A stretch of 64,000 nucleotides of DNA from Sistotremastrum niveocremeum HHB9708 (lineage: Eukaryota > Basidiomycota > Agaricomycetes > Sistotremastrales > Sistotremastraceae). Position 1 is the first letter of the stretch. Each line of letters opens with the position of its first letter. A program made the position numbers and the translations under genes. The notes beneath the pieces are model-generated. The model saw only the letters and a list, made by a program, of their open reading frames with translations. It was not told the DNA's origin and made no database searches. Below are positions 24,013 to 38,621 of the stretch, piece by piece. Location: the NCBI GenBank assembly GCA_001630475.1, contig KV419437.1, positions 1 through 64,000 of the forward strand. The letters are read 5' to 3'.

Positions 24013-25370
24013 TCAGCCTCTGTTCATTGTATTGCCCTCTCCTTTCCGATGCGTATCAGTATACCTGGCCCAGCGTTCGTCCTCCAGTCTTTTCTCTTCT
24101 GATTTCTCCTCTCCTTCTAGTGTTCCATCCATTTCGGCATCTAGAGCTAATTGTTCGGACGTAGTTAGAGCTGCCTCGGATTGGGGTCTACGAACGTATT
24201 TAGTAGAGTACACATGCTCCAGAGATGACTGCGTACCCGCCTCCCGAAATAATATTTCCTCTTCTTTTTTCTTCCTCGAGATATTCATCTATCGACATGG
24301 TCGGTAATCGATGATCTGGTCTGAACACTTGCCCTTGCAAGCGAAGTCTTTCAGACGCCGCACTCGACCCTAATATGGTGAAGGGTCTCAATGGCTGAAG
24401 TTCTCATTAGGCATGGAGAGGAAGGCCAGAAGGAAGACACATACTCTTCCGCTCGAATCAAGAAGCGGACCTGACGTGGGAAGGCCTCTGTTTAGTGGGC
24501 CATCCAAGCGCCACTCGTCATCTGTACTGGTATTCGGCGCCGCTGAGTTGGGGGAGGGGGGAGGAGGTGCTGAAGCTAATAGAGCGCGTTCCTGCTCCAG
24601 AGATTGCAGTTGAGATGCAGCTTGGGCATATGTGAGTCGTAGGAGAGATATGGTGGTCGTTCTGAGACTTTCGTCATCTTCGTCGTCGTCGTCGTTAGAG
24701 CTGGACGGGGTGGCGGCAACTAATGATCTGATCAAATCAAAGTCGTTCCTGAGTTCATCGCCGGTAGTAGAAGCTTTTCTGCGTTCACAGACTACCTGTC
24801 GTGTAGGTTTAGTCGCAAAGATATCGAAAGAGAACATCAATGACCTTCACTCGGTTTCTCAACTCTTTCTCTGCTTTATACTGATTGATTTTGTGTTCTC
24901 GGCGTTTAGCTGGGTCTGCGATGTCTGATGATGCTTTGGCCAACTTAACATCCTGCTGGGTTACAATGCCGTACTGCGTCAATCGAGACAGGAAGGCATT
25001 AAGATGTCTCTAACGATCCTTAGTTCTATGAACTGCGAAGTCAGCGATGAGAGCGTACCCGAATCTCGTCCAATATTAACATCCTCGCATCGGCGCCATC
25101 CACCTTTATTTTGCCGGCTACCTCGCAATAAACGTATGGGACCAGAAGGTACACAAGATCGCGGGTTGCAAGGTCTTCCAAGGCTTCATTGTCGCTGAAC
25201 AGAGCCAGGGCGTTGACTCGAGATGAGACAACCTTCAGATCCACCAGCGCTGATTGAACCAAAGCCTGTGTAGCATCATCCACTGTGGGGAGATCTGAAG
25301 CATCGGAGACCAATTTGAGAGCACGTTGGAAAAGGACAGGTAAAGGCAGGTCGTGGGTTGGGTCTGACAT
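24013..25370 (-). CDS. TAP42: TAP42/IGBP1-like PP2A-associated protein
   Basis: Tap42 (alpha4) binds PP2A-type catalytic subunits and relays TORC1 signals. The spliced protein is about 370 residues. Near the N-terminus is a helical repeat region with SRVNALALFSDNEALEDL and DLVYLLVPYVYCEVAGKI, typical of the family. The C-terminal signature is RPFTILGSS..QGQVFRPDHRLPTMSIDEYL followed by EEEKRRGN. The last exon, after the intron that follows IISGG, is acidic and ends ARYTDTHRKGEGNT. A start at 25370 (MSDPTHDLPLP) fits the family better than the upstream ATG at 25445. The exon borders in the middle were read approximately. Confidence 0.9.
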
Positions 25371-25510
25371 GACTTTCCGGCGTCTGAGCCACTCTGGCAG
25401 CGCCTCAGGTACAAATACTGTACTGCCCAACTCAAGATATGGCATTCCATGCAGAGATATAGAGGTAAAAGGATGGGGTCATTAATGTAAGGCAATTATA
25501 AATAATGTAA

Positions 25511-26547
<1,037 letters not shown>

Positions 26548-26913
26548 GTCCGTTCTCTGAATATTTCGAAAGCTCTGAAACGATTCTACATTATAAGGCG
26601 AATTTATCTGATTTATCTACTCTCGTTCACCGCCTCTGTGCATTGACTGCCCTACGATGGTCGTTTGTCACCTCCTGGATTTTATGACAACATTTTTGGG
26701 CACCGTATACGCTATATGGTATCTTAAATAGAAACTGCATCTGGTCTATATTGTCCGGATGCTTGTTTTTCGTTTCTGGCGGCCGCCATCTTTTCGGTGC
26801 TTTTGTCCCTTACGTGGAAATGATCAAAATGGCACAAAGGGCTTCAATTTGAGCTATAGCTACCACCCCACCGCTGCTTTCTAGTCCCCTTATCTCTCCT
26901 CCGACCTGCGATC

Positions 26914-27748
26914 ATGTTGCTCTCTGTGTCTGGCGATGGCCTCCTCCACAAGGATTTCAAAGACGTCTCGTGAATACTCTCGACGACTTTCTTACGCTTC
27001 TCTTCTGACCGCATTCCATTAGTGGGAATACCAGATACTTCTTCGAAAGCCGATCGACATATATCAGAGCTGGAGAAGCCAGTCGCCAGTCCACTCGTAT
27101 CGTCGATGCCAGTAGTTCCAAGACCCTCGCATGCATTGAATGGGTGGGACTGGAGCCTATAGCGGTGACCATCTCGGGAAAGACATACACCAATCTCTGG
27201 GAAATCATTGGGAAAGGATCTCAAACGTACGCGCCTTTCATCTCTTGCAATGCATTGAAAGCCTCATATGATCACCCGTACTCAGGACCGACCGAATGAT
27301 CTTCAAAACGCCGACTAATCTCAGATGGACCGTAGAACAATCACGAGTGATGGTTCGTCTCCGCACCTTTGTCTTCAATATAAACCTGACTTTGCCCTTC
27401 AGTTGCATTTCAAAGGCGATCATGTCCCCGTGGCACAGTACTTGCCTCAATCTATAATGGAGCCTTCCCCGCTACCCCAGGACTGGCTGGCTATCGATGA
27501 TGACTTCACCTGTGTCGACATAGGAGAGCTCCTTGGTCTGTTCCTTGTATTTTATTTTTTCTACTTTGCTGACGGTGACATCAGTCGGTTGGCTACTGGT
27601 AGAGCGCCTGCGAGTTCTGAAATGGGTTCTCAATCGATTCAAGCGGCGAGCACCGTATGATTCAATTGGCTTCGCTATGTACAAACTGCAGTCAGTGACG
27701 AGCAAGCTGGGACTGGGACGGAGAGTGCTACGACGCGCATCGATTTGA
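26914..27748 (+). CDS. DUF6593 domain protein 1
   Basis: Five exons (26914-26969, 27023-27226, 27286-27352, 27403-27535, 27585-27748) join to 207 residues. The layout follows the basidiomycete DUF6593 family: a short beta start (MLLSVSGDG), NTRYFFES, TRIVDASSSKTLACIEW, TISGK, FKTPTNLRWTVEQ, HVPVAQYLPQS, and a C-terminal DIGELLVGWLLVERLR helix. The tail is basic (RFKRRAPYD.. RRVLRRASI). The function of the family is unknown. ATG9 starts 210 bases downstream on the same strand. A second family member lies at 44262-45047. Confidence 0.8.
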
Positions 27749-27957
27749 TTTTCTTTTTTTCTCCCTTCGCTGTCTATTACTGTATCGTTTAGCTTTCCTG
27801 TATACGACCTGTGTAAAATAAAATACTGACGTACGTCTGTGGATGTGTTTCCCCGAGCCAGCTTTAGAAAGGATGCTCAGGCCTACGGCGCGGCTCGCTT
27901 CCATTGGTACGCGATTGCGGGCGCGGGACGACGTAACGCTCGACGGTCGTTGCAACC

Positions 27958-30900
27958 ATGTCAGATGCTCGACGGTCGTCGGCCCTTCATAACTCGACAA
28001 GGTCTCTCTCGAGCTCATCGATGACACGGACCGCAGGATCTCGGCCGTTCTTAAATCTCCTCAATCCGATGGGTCGACATTACCAGGGCTATGAGGCTGC
28101 TGCCTCTCTCTTAGAAGAAGACGAGGATGAAGACGATGCTAATAACGGACGAGATCACGACGCACTGATGACCCCTACGCAAAGAACAGACCGTCTACGT
28201 CTCGGCGAGCTCAGACCAAATGACAAACGTCAGGAGCCCCAGGACTCTTCCGACGATGAACCCTCCCAAAGTTACATGATTGAAGAGACTCGTCCAGAGC
28301 CCTCTTCTAGTAAACCTCGGCGTCACAACACAAAGCCATCTGCACCTCGAAACCCTCCAAAGTCACGTCCCATAACATCTGATCGTCATACTCCCTTGCT
28401 ACCTACACACCTCGATGCTTCAACCATGCCACCTCGCCCATCAGAGATAGATGAACCTGAGGACACATCATCATATCAGACGCCACCCCCACGTCAAGGA
28501 TTAGATCCACGCGAACGTGCCCTTTGGCACTGGGTAAACGTGTATAATCTCGACGCGTACCTCCAGGAGGTAACCGAACTTGAAATCCTGACTTGTTAAG
28601 ACTCTGATCTATTTCATCGAACAGGTTTACGCGTACTATGAAGGCAAAGGGATATATTGCATCGCATTATCCAGGGGACTGAATCTCTTGTAAGTGCCCG
28701 CAGAGCCAGTGTGGGGTCAAACTGATAGTCAGATCTTCCTAGGACTGTGAGCTTTGTCGTCGCGTTCTCGACGTTTCTTCTGGGTTGCGTCGATTACTCT
28801 CGATTCCGACTGCACACTACTCTCCATCTATCCGATGTCGTCGTTGATCATTGTGTCTCCAAATTCACTGGCTTCTCGTTTCTCTTCTTCTTGTTCTTCT
28901 GCGCATTCTGGATCTGGAATCTGGTAACATTTGCCTTTGGCATCCTCCGTCTGCTCGACATGTATCGTTTCTATACCTATCTTCTTGGCATCCCGGATGT
29001 ACGTGATCCAGAATTTCACTTGTCTGTTTACGTTGACAATTTACAGGCTGATATTCAAACCATTTCCTGGCCAGAGATTGTTCGCCGTATCGCTGCGATC
29101 CGAGATCAGAACCCTCTAACAGCCATGTCCTCCGACCAACAAGTCCACGCAGATTCTGTCCCTACTGCCAAGCTGGATGCCCACGATATCGCAAACCGGA
29201 TAATGCGACAAGAAAACTATCTGATCGCTCTGTTTAACAAAGAGCTCTTAGACCTCCGTGTACCAGTTCCCGAAGTCGCGAAACCATACTTTGGTTCGAA
29301 AATAGGAAACGAGGCTACAAAGGGACAAACGCTAACGCGCGCTCTGGAGTGGAATCTTCGATTTTGTGTCATGGGTTATCTTTTCGATGATGGTGGGCGG
29401 GTCCGTAAGATGTTTCTGAAAGAGAAAAATAGAGAGGTATTGATAGAGAGGTTTGTCTCAGCTTTTGGAGACATATTCCGGAACTGAATCCTGAACTATA
29501 TTCCAGCCTGAGACGAAGATTCATCTTTATGGGAGTTCTTAACGCAATATTTGCCCCCTTCATCGTTCTATATCACATCATGTATTCCTTCTTTCGATAT
29601 TTTGAGGTACGTATTAGACACAATCTGAACTCAACAAACACTTACGTCGTGATTCTTCGTCTAGGAATATCACAAGAACCCGTCATCAATTGGCGGCAGG
29701 GCGTATAGTCCCTTTGCCCAGTGGAAGTTTCGTGAATTCAACGAGTTGCCACATCATTTCACACGTCGTCTCAATGAGTCATACCCTGTGGCTGTTGAGT
29801 ATATAAATCAGTTCCCCAACGAGAAGACGGCTCTAATCATGCGGTCAGTCTTTTACTCGTGAGCGATACATATCAAATCGATACTCAATGTCATTATTTT
29901 AGCTTTGTTGCATTCGTCTCAGGCTCTTTCGTGGCTGTCCTGTTCTTGGCAACAGCCATCGACCCAGATCTGTTCCTCCACTTCGAAATTAGCCCCCACC
30001 GAACCGTACTGTACTACCTCGGAGTCTTCGGTTCCATTCTTGCTGTTGCCCGAGGAATGGTGCCTGATAAAAACCGCGTCTTCGATCCCGAATTACTAAT
30101 GATGGAACTCATTCGATATACGCACTACATGCCTAATGAGTGGAAAAGGAAGCTACACTCTCAGATGGTACGCAGTCATTCAGCACTAAGAAGCTCGTTC
30201 CTCACCAGGACGACTGCTGGCAGGTTCATCAAGAGTTTGGGCGTCTCTTCCCCATGAAAATTGCGATCTTCGTGGAGGAAATCGTTTCGGTGGTCCTCAC
30301 TCCTTTCATCCTCTGGTTTACTCTTCCCGACTGCGCTCCGAAAATCGTTGATTTTTTCCGCGAGTTCACAGTCCATGTAGACGGCCTGGGCCATGTTTGC
30401 AGCTTCGCAGTCTTCGACTTCCAACGACATGGCAACGTTAAGGTAAGGATGTCTCCGCTATAGTTATGCGGTTCTTAACTGTTCTCTAGTTTGGAGCTCC
30501 GTCTAATGCGGCCGACGAACGATTAGCTTCGAAAGAAGGAAAGATGGAGAAAAGTTTCCTGAATTTCAAGGTACAAGGTTGTGTCATCCTACATTAAGAA
30601 AGTTCTCACTCGGCGTATCAGGCTATGAATCCCGATTGGGTTCCCAACGACCCCTCGGGGTCCCTCTATCTCTCAAAATTGGCTGACTTCTCGGCGCGGA
30701 ATCAGCGTCCTGGGATGTTCGGTACGCATCGAGGAAGACGAAGATTTGTCAATGACTCCATCGGAATCCCCATCATGCCTGAGCAACCGGATCCAACTTC
30801 AGCTAATCCGAACCCCGTCCTCGCAGAACGAGCACAGCAGTACGAAAGGGCGCTGCAAATGAGCCTGAATGCTTCGACGGCGCGACGGCGACCAGTCGGA

Positions 30901-31158
30901 TCTCCTTCGTCTGGAGGGAGGCTGGCAGATTCGACGGAAATTCATCCCGATGACAGGGCGCCAGATGGGGGCATTGACAGTCAGCTGGGAGAGTCATATG
31001 TGGGAGATGTGCAAACGCGGGGAGGAATGCTCATCGATCGAGATAAGCCATACGCAGAGCAATCTCAAGAGGAGTTGGAGGGTGATGAGGTTCTCCAAAG
31101 GGCCGGTATTATGGCCTTGTTAACCCAGATCTACGACCAACAAAGACAAGTAATATGA
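27958..31158 (+). CDS. ATG9: Autophagy lipid scramblase ATG9
   Basis: Atg9 is the multi-pass membrane protein on vesicles that seed the autophagosome; it moves phospholipids between leaflets. Nine exons give about 924 residues. The N-terminus is cytosolic and acidic/Pro-rich. The conserved core begins at [21 protein letters not shown], and the family motifs [14 protein letters not shown] and [13 protein letters not shown] follow. Then come membrane segments ([40 protein letters not shown]) and [20 protein letters not shown]. The C-terminal tail ([20 protein letters not shown] onward) is long and disordered. It converges with the EH-domain gene at a spacing of 80 bases. Confidence 0.95.
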
Positions 31159-31237
31159 GGATAATTGTCTAGGCTCGTACACCACCGCAAACGCTTCGGC
31201 CTGTGCAAACAGCGTGATACTACGAGGTATCCAACTT

Positions 31238-32484
31238 TTATCTCTTCGGGGCTGCCGGCACTGGGCGACGCTGACTGACACGTTGAGCCACGCGAAGCTC
31301 TTCATCGATGCGCCACATTCCCTTCACGAACGACTCTTTATCCAGAGAGCCACGCAAAGATGGGTTCACTTCGTCCCTGGATAACAGTTATTGTCGATGC
31401 TCTACCATACGCGTAAAATGACGCACCATATGGCCCTCAGCCTGTGCCGGGACAACTTGGAGCAGGACCATATCAATTTAACGGTGTGGCCGTTTAGTCG
31501 AGGATTACTTTTAGATGTTTCTTGTAACGTAGCAGTCGTGAGATCAACAGATGGGCCTCTCCATGCTCTGGCTCGACTCTGAAAACTTGTAGGCGATATA
31601 GGCTTAGTAGCCGATTGTTGGGAGATATTACGATCGAACACGGCTTCATAACGAGCTCTTGATTCTGGCGGGATATCCCGCCGAGAGGCTGTTAAGAGGA
31701 GTTTCGCCTTGCTCTGAACTGGTGGAGGCGGAGGTGGGCGTCGCAACGTTGCTGTTGGCTTTGTAGGAGCTGGATTGGGGCGCGGGGGAAGCTGCGGTGG
31801 TTTAGAGATGGTAGTGTAGGTCTCAGAGAGTGGGGGACTGGCACTGGTTGCCACAGTCGATGCCGACAACGTTTCAAAGGACTCGTCTAAGCTGACGCTG
31901 TCGCGAGTTCCGCCGCCGCCGTCGGAAGAGAGAGAAACAGAATGGAATGAGGATGTCGATGATGCAGGTATGTGTCGACCACGACCGTTGCCGGGTTTGA
32001 GAGGAGGATAGGTGTGGGTGGCAGGGGTGACGGTCAAAGTACTGGTCTGTGTGGTGGTGGGAGTAGAAAGCGAAATGATGGAGTTGGACGATGGTCTCCG
32101 TGGAGGCAATGGAGGTGGCGGCGAACGCTGTCCTGCGTACGGGGTCTCTCTTTCGCCATTTGGCTGCGATCGACCGGAGACCGTCTTACTGGTGCTGTTT
32201 GGAATATCAAGATCAGTCAAATCAATAAGAGATGACTTGCGGCCCAAAATGGCTGGCGAAGATGACCGGGAGTCTGTGGGAGTTGGTATCATTGGAGATA
32301 TATGAGACAATGAAGACGCGGTCGGGGAAATGGGTGAGTCCAGAAGATCATCAGAGAGCAGGCTCGGAGGCGGGATCCTCGTCAGGGACGGCACAGGCGA
32401 TGATGACGAGGCAGTCTTTTGCTTGGGAGACTGGGCAATGGCTTCAAACGCCTGGATTCGAGATTGTATGGCAGCAGAAGGCAT
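31238..32484 (-). CDS. EH-domain protein (Irs4/Tax4-like)
   Basis: Two exons with a 50-base intron near the 3' end give 398 residues. Most of the protein is Ser/Pro/Thr-rich and disordered, with poly-Pro tracts ([22 protein letters not shown]) suited to SH3 or profilin binding. The C-terminal ~90 residues form an Eps15-homology domain: GHTVKLIWSCSKLSRHRL, IWDEVNPSLRGSLDKESF and GMWRIDEEL. This layout matches yeast Irs4/Tax4, linked to phosphoinositide control and autophagy. The adjacency to ATG9 may be chance. EH domains bind NPF motifs. Confidence 0.8.
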
Positions 32485-32669
32485 GTTGAGTGACCTTCGT
32501 CGACGTCGTGGTTATGGTGGGGAGATGCAGTCACGATCGCAGGTAGTAAATTACTGGTAAGCGTATTCGCTCCGCACAAGTCCGTACGCGTAGAGCTCAA
32601 CGCTGCGGCGTCATATACTCTGGTCAAATCTAAACAAAATTACATTCAAGTATTTGTAGTATATTTCTT

Positions 32670-35467
32670 TCAACCATTCTTGGAAGCATCTTCCTTCAAC
32701 GTCACAATCCTGTTCAGGACAAGGAAATCTCCGTCTCTCCGGCCGGGTACGACATCTTCGGCTTCGTCAACTGAAGCGACTTTGGCGTCCTTATCTAGGG
32801 CGAAATAAGCCACTCGCAAGCCCTGGAATCGGACACATTCCTTGCCCACCAGTTGTTCACTGGTGACTTTGGGAGTGTCATCGTCCTTCCCGCGCGAAGT
32901 ATCTTCCTCTCGCAATGCCTTCTCTGTCCGAGCCTGACTTTCCAATCGAGCTTGATTGAATGCTTGTTTCGCCAACTTCCAGAATCCGATTTCGACCATA
33001 GCTCCTTTAACGATGTCCATTGAATGTGGGCTGATGTCCGCCTTCCAGTCAGGCTTGGCGGCTAAGGGGTTATCGCTCTTGAACAGAGGATAGAATATTC
33101 GGGTCTCGTCCACAATGACAGGGCTCCCAGATGGTGCATGCACAGCGACCCACTGGATGAATGCTTTCGGTTTCTTAACAGGCCCAGACGTTCCATCCTC
33201 CAGTTTGACGATCACTTCGGTCACTTCTCCAGTGGCAGGATCGGTTTTGTGCGCCACATATGAGATGGGATGAGGTGCAGAAAATAGACCGACCGTCTTT
33301 CCGGGTGCCAGTCGGAAATAGTCCTTGGAATCCTCCAGTCTGAAGTCATCCCTGTCGATGTAAAGATGTCGAGTGAAAGGTATTGTGCTGGTACCCAGAG
33401 CTGCATTCTTGGGGTGGAGAGGTTTCTCGAGCGTCTGCACGAAATCCTCTGGTAGATTCTCAATCGTCACCTTCAAGGGTTGAAGGACCATGAGTAATCG
33501 AGAAGCGGACTTCTCAAGATCTTCTCGGACGGATTGGTCGAATCGAGCAGACTGGATGTTTGTGATGGCCGTTGATACTCCTAACCCGCTAACGAAAGAG
33601 TTGATTGCGGCTGGAGGAACGCCTCGCCGGCGCAGGGCAACAAGGGTATATAATCGTGGATCGTCCCAATCCATCACGTGCCCTTCGTCCACGAGCTGTG
33701 CCAGTTTACGTTTAGACATGATGGTGCTCTGCAGCGACAGACGACCGAATTCGCGCTGACGGGGCTTGTAGACACCGACGGCATCACATAGCCACTCGTA
33801 CGAGGTCCGAGATTGGATAAATTCCACAGTACACAGTGAATGTCTGCATGTAAATAAGACATTGTAATATTGCCAGGAAAGGCCGGCACTTACGTTATGT
33901 TTTCCATGCTGTCCACCAAGCAATGCGCAAAGTCGTATAAAGGATAAATCTTCCATTTCGTTCCCGTCCGATGGTGTGGCGCATCCAAGATACGATAGGC
34001 TGGTAAATCCCACATCTGTGGATTTCCGTCTTCGAGGTCCTGCTTCATCCTGAGGATACAGTCCCCTGGACGATAATGCCCGTCCCTCATTTTCTCGAAC
34101 TCTCTCAATGATTCCTCAACTGGTCGAGTTCGATGGACACAAGCAATACGTGCACCACCCTTATCACCGCGATTACGCTGTATTTCGTCCGCTGTCATGA
34201 GATTAGTCGCACAATCTCGAAGCGGAAAAATGACCGACGTACCTGTACACGAACATACATATCCCTTATCGCGTCGGATCAGCTCGACTGCAAGGTCATA
34301 CAGCTGCTGGAAATAATCACTTGAATAGGTGATCTTCCAAGGTTCGTATCCCAACCATCGAACAGTCTCGAGAATGCTGTCGAAGTAACGCTTCTCTTCC
34401 TTTTCCGGGTTGGTGTCGTCATATCGTAAATAACAATGGCCACCATGATGCGCAGCATAGCCGAAATCGACGAAGATAGCTTTAGAATGACCGATATGAA
34501 GATATCCATTGGGCTCTGGTGGGAATCGGGTAAACACCTTGCCTCCTGTGACTTTAAGATGTTGTTCCCGGAGTTTTGGATCGATTTGCGGGTTCTCTCC
34601 TGGTTTATGAAGTTTACCAAGGAATCCTTCGTCGAAGACGGAGGTGGCAGCTTCCGGAATAGGTGTTGAAGTAGTTGCCTCGTTATTCACGGTCGATGCT
34701 TTCGGTTCCTACAAAACAGGTCAACAAAACCATGAATGATGTGGTCGCGTGCTCAAGTGACCTTGGGAGCTTTGGTAGGTTTGGCTGGTTTAGACGTGTC
34801 TTTCGGCCCAAACAGCTCCAGAAACCTTGCTTCTGCAGCAGTCTTGACTTCCAGAGGATTCGCCCATTTGAGGTTTCCACTTGTGCGCAAACCGCCTAAG
34901 AAACGGCTCAGGTCTGGCCAACCAGAGACATTTGCGGATTCGGCGTATTGCTTGACAAGGGCGTCGATTTCTTCGGATGTGATCGTGAAGCCTGCCATCC
35001 GATGCGTAAGAATTTGTATCCGAGGATAAGTTGGGTCTCACCTACGCCGCACTCCGCGTCGAATTCTTCATCCTGAATTGGGACTTCGTGAGACTGAAGG
35101 TATTTGATTGCCGCTGCGAGATCATGCTGGATCAATACTTGAAACTAGTAATGTGCAAGTGCATGGACTAACCTGTGACTTGATCTGTTGTCTTCAGCCT
35201 GCCGTCAACGATGGCTCGTGCCGCATATGATCGCTCCGCCAGACCCAGCTTCGCGCCAGACACAGCAAGACCTGCAATTAATGCACCATCTTTCTCAGTA
35301 AGTCCACTCTCTTTGAGGTCGTTTTGCTCTATAAGCTCCTTCAAACTGGCAGCATTTTTAGGATTTCGAGCTGCATCGGTAGCCTTTGGGCCTGAGAGAC
35401 CAATCGTTTGGAAAAGGCTGATTAAAGCTGAGGTTTCAGGATCTGTTGGATCGAATTTTGGAGGCAT
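32670..35467 (-). CDS. GLN4: Cytosolic glutaminyl-tRNA synthetase
   Basis: It charges tRNA-Gln with glutamine. Six exons give about 845 residues. The N-terminal GlnRS-specific region (two helical subdomains, [20 protein letters not shown] and [18 protein letters not shown]) is followed by the class I catalytic core. HIGH is in [15 protein letters not shown], and the KMSKS equivalent is [11 protein letters not shown]. The anticodon-binding beta-barrels contain [26 protein letters not shown] and [20 protein letters not shown] site lies 30 bases upstream of the ATG (35497-35503). Confidence 0.97.
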
Positions 35468-35496
35468 GAGTGCAGTGACAGGTCAGAGATCTGCTT

Positions 35497-35503
35497 TGAG
35501 TCA
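35497..35503. promoter_or_regulatory. TGAGTCA site (Gcn4/Cpc1-type) upstream of GlnRS
   Basis: This is an exact TGASTCA core 30 bases before the GlnRS start codon. The 7-mer pair is expected about once per 8 kb by chance, so position and neighbours, not the word alone, make it of interest. Confidence 0.4.
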
Positions 35504-35770
35504 CTGAAGCAAACCCTTTGTCGCGAACCAAGTCATCGATCGGAGTTACCGGCGCTTCAAAGCCAATCTAATCAAGTCGATCTGATTCCTGTAAAATATA
35601 TTCAAGAGAGAGGCTATGTACTCTCGCGGCGATAGACTCGAATACTGATCACAATTTCCCGATGTATGAATCGTTCCTCGTCTTTACGTCTCGCGGCAAC
35701 GGATACGTGAGCCAATGACTGTGGCACTCAGCCTCGTCCCTTTAACATATTTTGATCAAGCGTTACTGGC

Positions 35771-38382
35771 CTACAGGTGCCAGTCAAGCTTATCCGCCCA
35801 CTGTCCTGGCAAAAGCTCTGAAATCTGCTCCACATCTTTATCTCCTCGTCCGGAGAGACACTGTTGCATTGCACAGTCAGATTCACCGTTGAGTTGTAGG
35901 TTTCGCAGTCGACTCACTAAGACAAGATCTGCATCCTTCGGTAATGTTTTAGCGAGCTGAACAGCTCCCCAGACGGCGTGAGAGGATTCGAGAGCTGGGA
36001 TAATACCCTCTAATTCGGTGCACATTCGGAATCCTCGGAGCGCTTCCTCGTCATTTGCTACGATATACTCAGCTCGACCGATATCCTTGAGGTATGCATG
36101 CTCAGGGCCGACGCCGGGATAATCCAACCCTGCACTGATCGAATGCGTTTCAATAATTTGGCCTACATCCGATTGCAAGATGTAGGTTCGGACGCCATGG
36201 AGGACCCCAGGCTTGCCGCGAGCTAGAGTAGCGCTGTGCTTTTCGGTGTCCACACCTCAAAACGAAGGATGAAAATCGATATAGGTTTAAGAACGAGAAA
36301 TGCTCACCATCCCCGCCCGCCTCAACACCGATCAATCTGACGGATTTGTCTGGAATGAAGTCATAGAACGTTCCAATGGCATTGCTTCCTCCTCCAACAC
36401 AAGCGACGACAGCATCTGGCAGCTTCCCACGTGCTTCCTGCAGCTGTGCTTTGATCTCACGGCCAATGACTCTTTGGAAGTCGCGGACAATCGAGGGGAA
36501 TGGATGAGGTCCGATAGAACTGCCCACAAGATAGTGCGTAGTCGACAGATTTGTCACCCAATCTCGCATAGCTTCGTTTATCGCATCCTTCAATGTTTTG
36601 GATCCGGAGGACACCGGCACGACCTTACGATTGACAAAGTGAAGCTGAGAAGGGGTTCCGGTGACGACGATTCAGAGGACTTTACCTTAGCACCCAACAT
36701 TCGCATCCTGAAAACGTTCAAGGCCTGGCGCCTGACGTCCTCTGATCCCATATATACCACGCATTCCAAACCAAACCGTGCGCAGACGGTGGCTGTTGCG
36801 ACGCCATGTTGTCCCGCTCCAGTCTCAGCAATGATGCGAGTTTTCCCAATTCTTTTCGCAAGCAGGATCTAGACAGACAATGAGGTCCGGCGCAGAATTT
36901 CGGGAGTGGGACGTACCTGTCCAACAGCATTATTGATCTTGTGAGATCCGGTATGATTCCTTCGAATAGTGAGCAAGGTGCGTCAATGTGAATGATAAGG
37001 TAAGGCTCACAGATCTTCCCGTTTGAACCATATCCTTGCACCACCCGCTTTTTCCGTAAGGTGCTCCGCGAGGTATAGCTTCGAAGGCCGATTCATATAC
37101 CCATAATAACTCTCGAACTCCTTCCAAAATTCTGGATCCGCACAGGCTTCCTTGTGAGCTTTCTCCAGCTCCAGCAGGCAATCGACCAAGGCCTCGGGAA
37201 CATATTGTCCACCAAATTGTCCAAATCGTGCCGGTAGCAAAGGAGGCTCTTGGAGATCGTGAAAGGTTGCCGGCTCTTCTTTGGAAGGCTGAACGTCAGG
37301 TATCGATTTGGTCGAATGGACATTCGTCTGAGACGTCGATGGCGTGGAGGATATAGACGAGCAGTAGTCAGTGATATTTTTCGTGAGGCTTGCAGGATCG
37401 GATTGCTTGATAACGGATACGATTTGACTGCCGATGACAACGCCATCAGCCCCCGCATTTGCGACTGTGTCGAAGTGTTCCCTGGTGGAGACACCAAAGC
37501 CGACAGCGAGCGGTACTGTGGCGAACCGACGCACGCGGGCAACAATTTCGGGCAGAGAGGCATTGATCTGAACTTTTGCGGACGAACCGGTTGTTCCCAT
37601 CTGACGGCTCGTTAACTCGGATAATTGACGACTGCCGGTGACGCACTTTGGACACGATGTAGATGAACGAATCAGCGATTCCGGATAGGAATTTGATACG
37701 TGAGAGAGAGGTGGAGGGCGCAATCAAAGGAATATAAGATAAACTGAAGGAAGTCAACATCTTCCCAAGACTAGTAGAAGTAAGGAACTCACCCCTCCTT
37801 CGTACAGGCTTCTCTGAAACGGATGGCTTCCTCGGGTGGGAGGTCGACCATAATGAATCCATTGGCACCTGCCTCTCTAGCATCTTTGATCGCTTTATCT
37901 TCACCGTACGCCAGGATGGGATTGTAATATCCTGAGCAAGGTTCACTCTCGTCAGCAAGCAACAGTACAGAACGACGAACCCATCAAAATAACAGGTGTT
38001 GTAAGGCCCTGTTGTCTAGCTTTGCGTAAGATATCCAAACAGGTCTTGTAGTCGGTGTCATTGTCAATGGCGATCTGTAGAGTAATGAGTATCGCATCGA
38101 TCTCAGAAATTTTATGGCAGCTAACAGTGTTGGACTCCTGAATAGCTGGGCCGTCTGCGATAGGATCGCTGAATGGAACACCAAGTTCTATGATATCTGC
38201 TCCCCCCTTCTGCATTGCGAGCATAATGCCAACGGTATCATCGATTCTAGGAAATCCAGCGGTCACGAAGGTGACAAAGGCTGGTACACCCTTGGAGAAA
38301 TCAGATTGGTGTCCATACGGTAATCTGTAGATCACACCTGTGCTTTTCTTGCGGCAAATACGCTTTTGAGGAGCTCAGTCAT
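35771..38382 (-). CDS. TRP5: Tryptophan synthase, alpha-beta fusion
   Basis: It converts indole-3-glycerol phosphate plus serine to tryptophan; fungi fuse both subunits. It begins [15 protein letters not shown], with about ten short introns. The alpha part has [26 protein letters not shown] (catalytic Glu and Asp) and LIAPSTS, VGFGVST. A linker of about 45 Ser/Thr-rich residues ([19 protein letters not shown]) leads to the beta part: [29 protein letters not shown] with the PLP lysine in [28 protein letters not shown] and CLSGRGDKD. All key motifs are present. The final intron interrupts LVL and CLSGRG. Confidence 0.96.
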
Positions 38383-38400
38383 GATAGTAGAGATGAGAGG

Positions 38401-38420
38401 GAGTCACAGCAGACGAGTCA
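38401..38420. promoter_or_regulatory. Two TGACTC half-sites upstream of TRP5
   Basis: On the minus strand TGACTC occurs at 38406-38401 and 38420-38415, 19-38 bases before the TRP5 ATG. Each lacks the final A of the Gcn4 consensus, so support is weak. Confidence 0.3.
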
Positions 38421-38621
38421 GTACATGTGTCGGCAAAGTAGCTTTTCGGCTATAAGATATTGGATCGCGGCCGATCAAGCGCTCAGCCAAGTTCATATCG
38501 CCGATGGGCATCCCTGTATTTACCCGGGTGTCATCACCATAGTGCATTTATTTTTTGTGCATAGTTGCTGCACTTTTGATACATCTTTACAGTATTAATC
38601 CACTTCCGACGTACCATTGAT

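Noticed and set aside
25405-25430. A third copy of the MITE end (ggtacaaatactgtact) upstream of TAP42
   Set aside because: Only about 17 bases match, there is no second end, and the bases read in frame with the leader, so chance similarity cannot be excluded.
26957-27208. Minus-strand frame resembling a cyclin box (ARVLELL..SPALIYVDRL)
   Set aside because: The plus strand of the same stretch splices cleanly into a 207-residue DUF6593 protein with exact phase, so the minus frame is a shadow.
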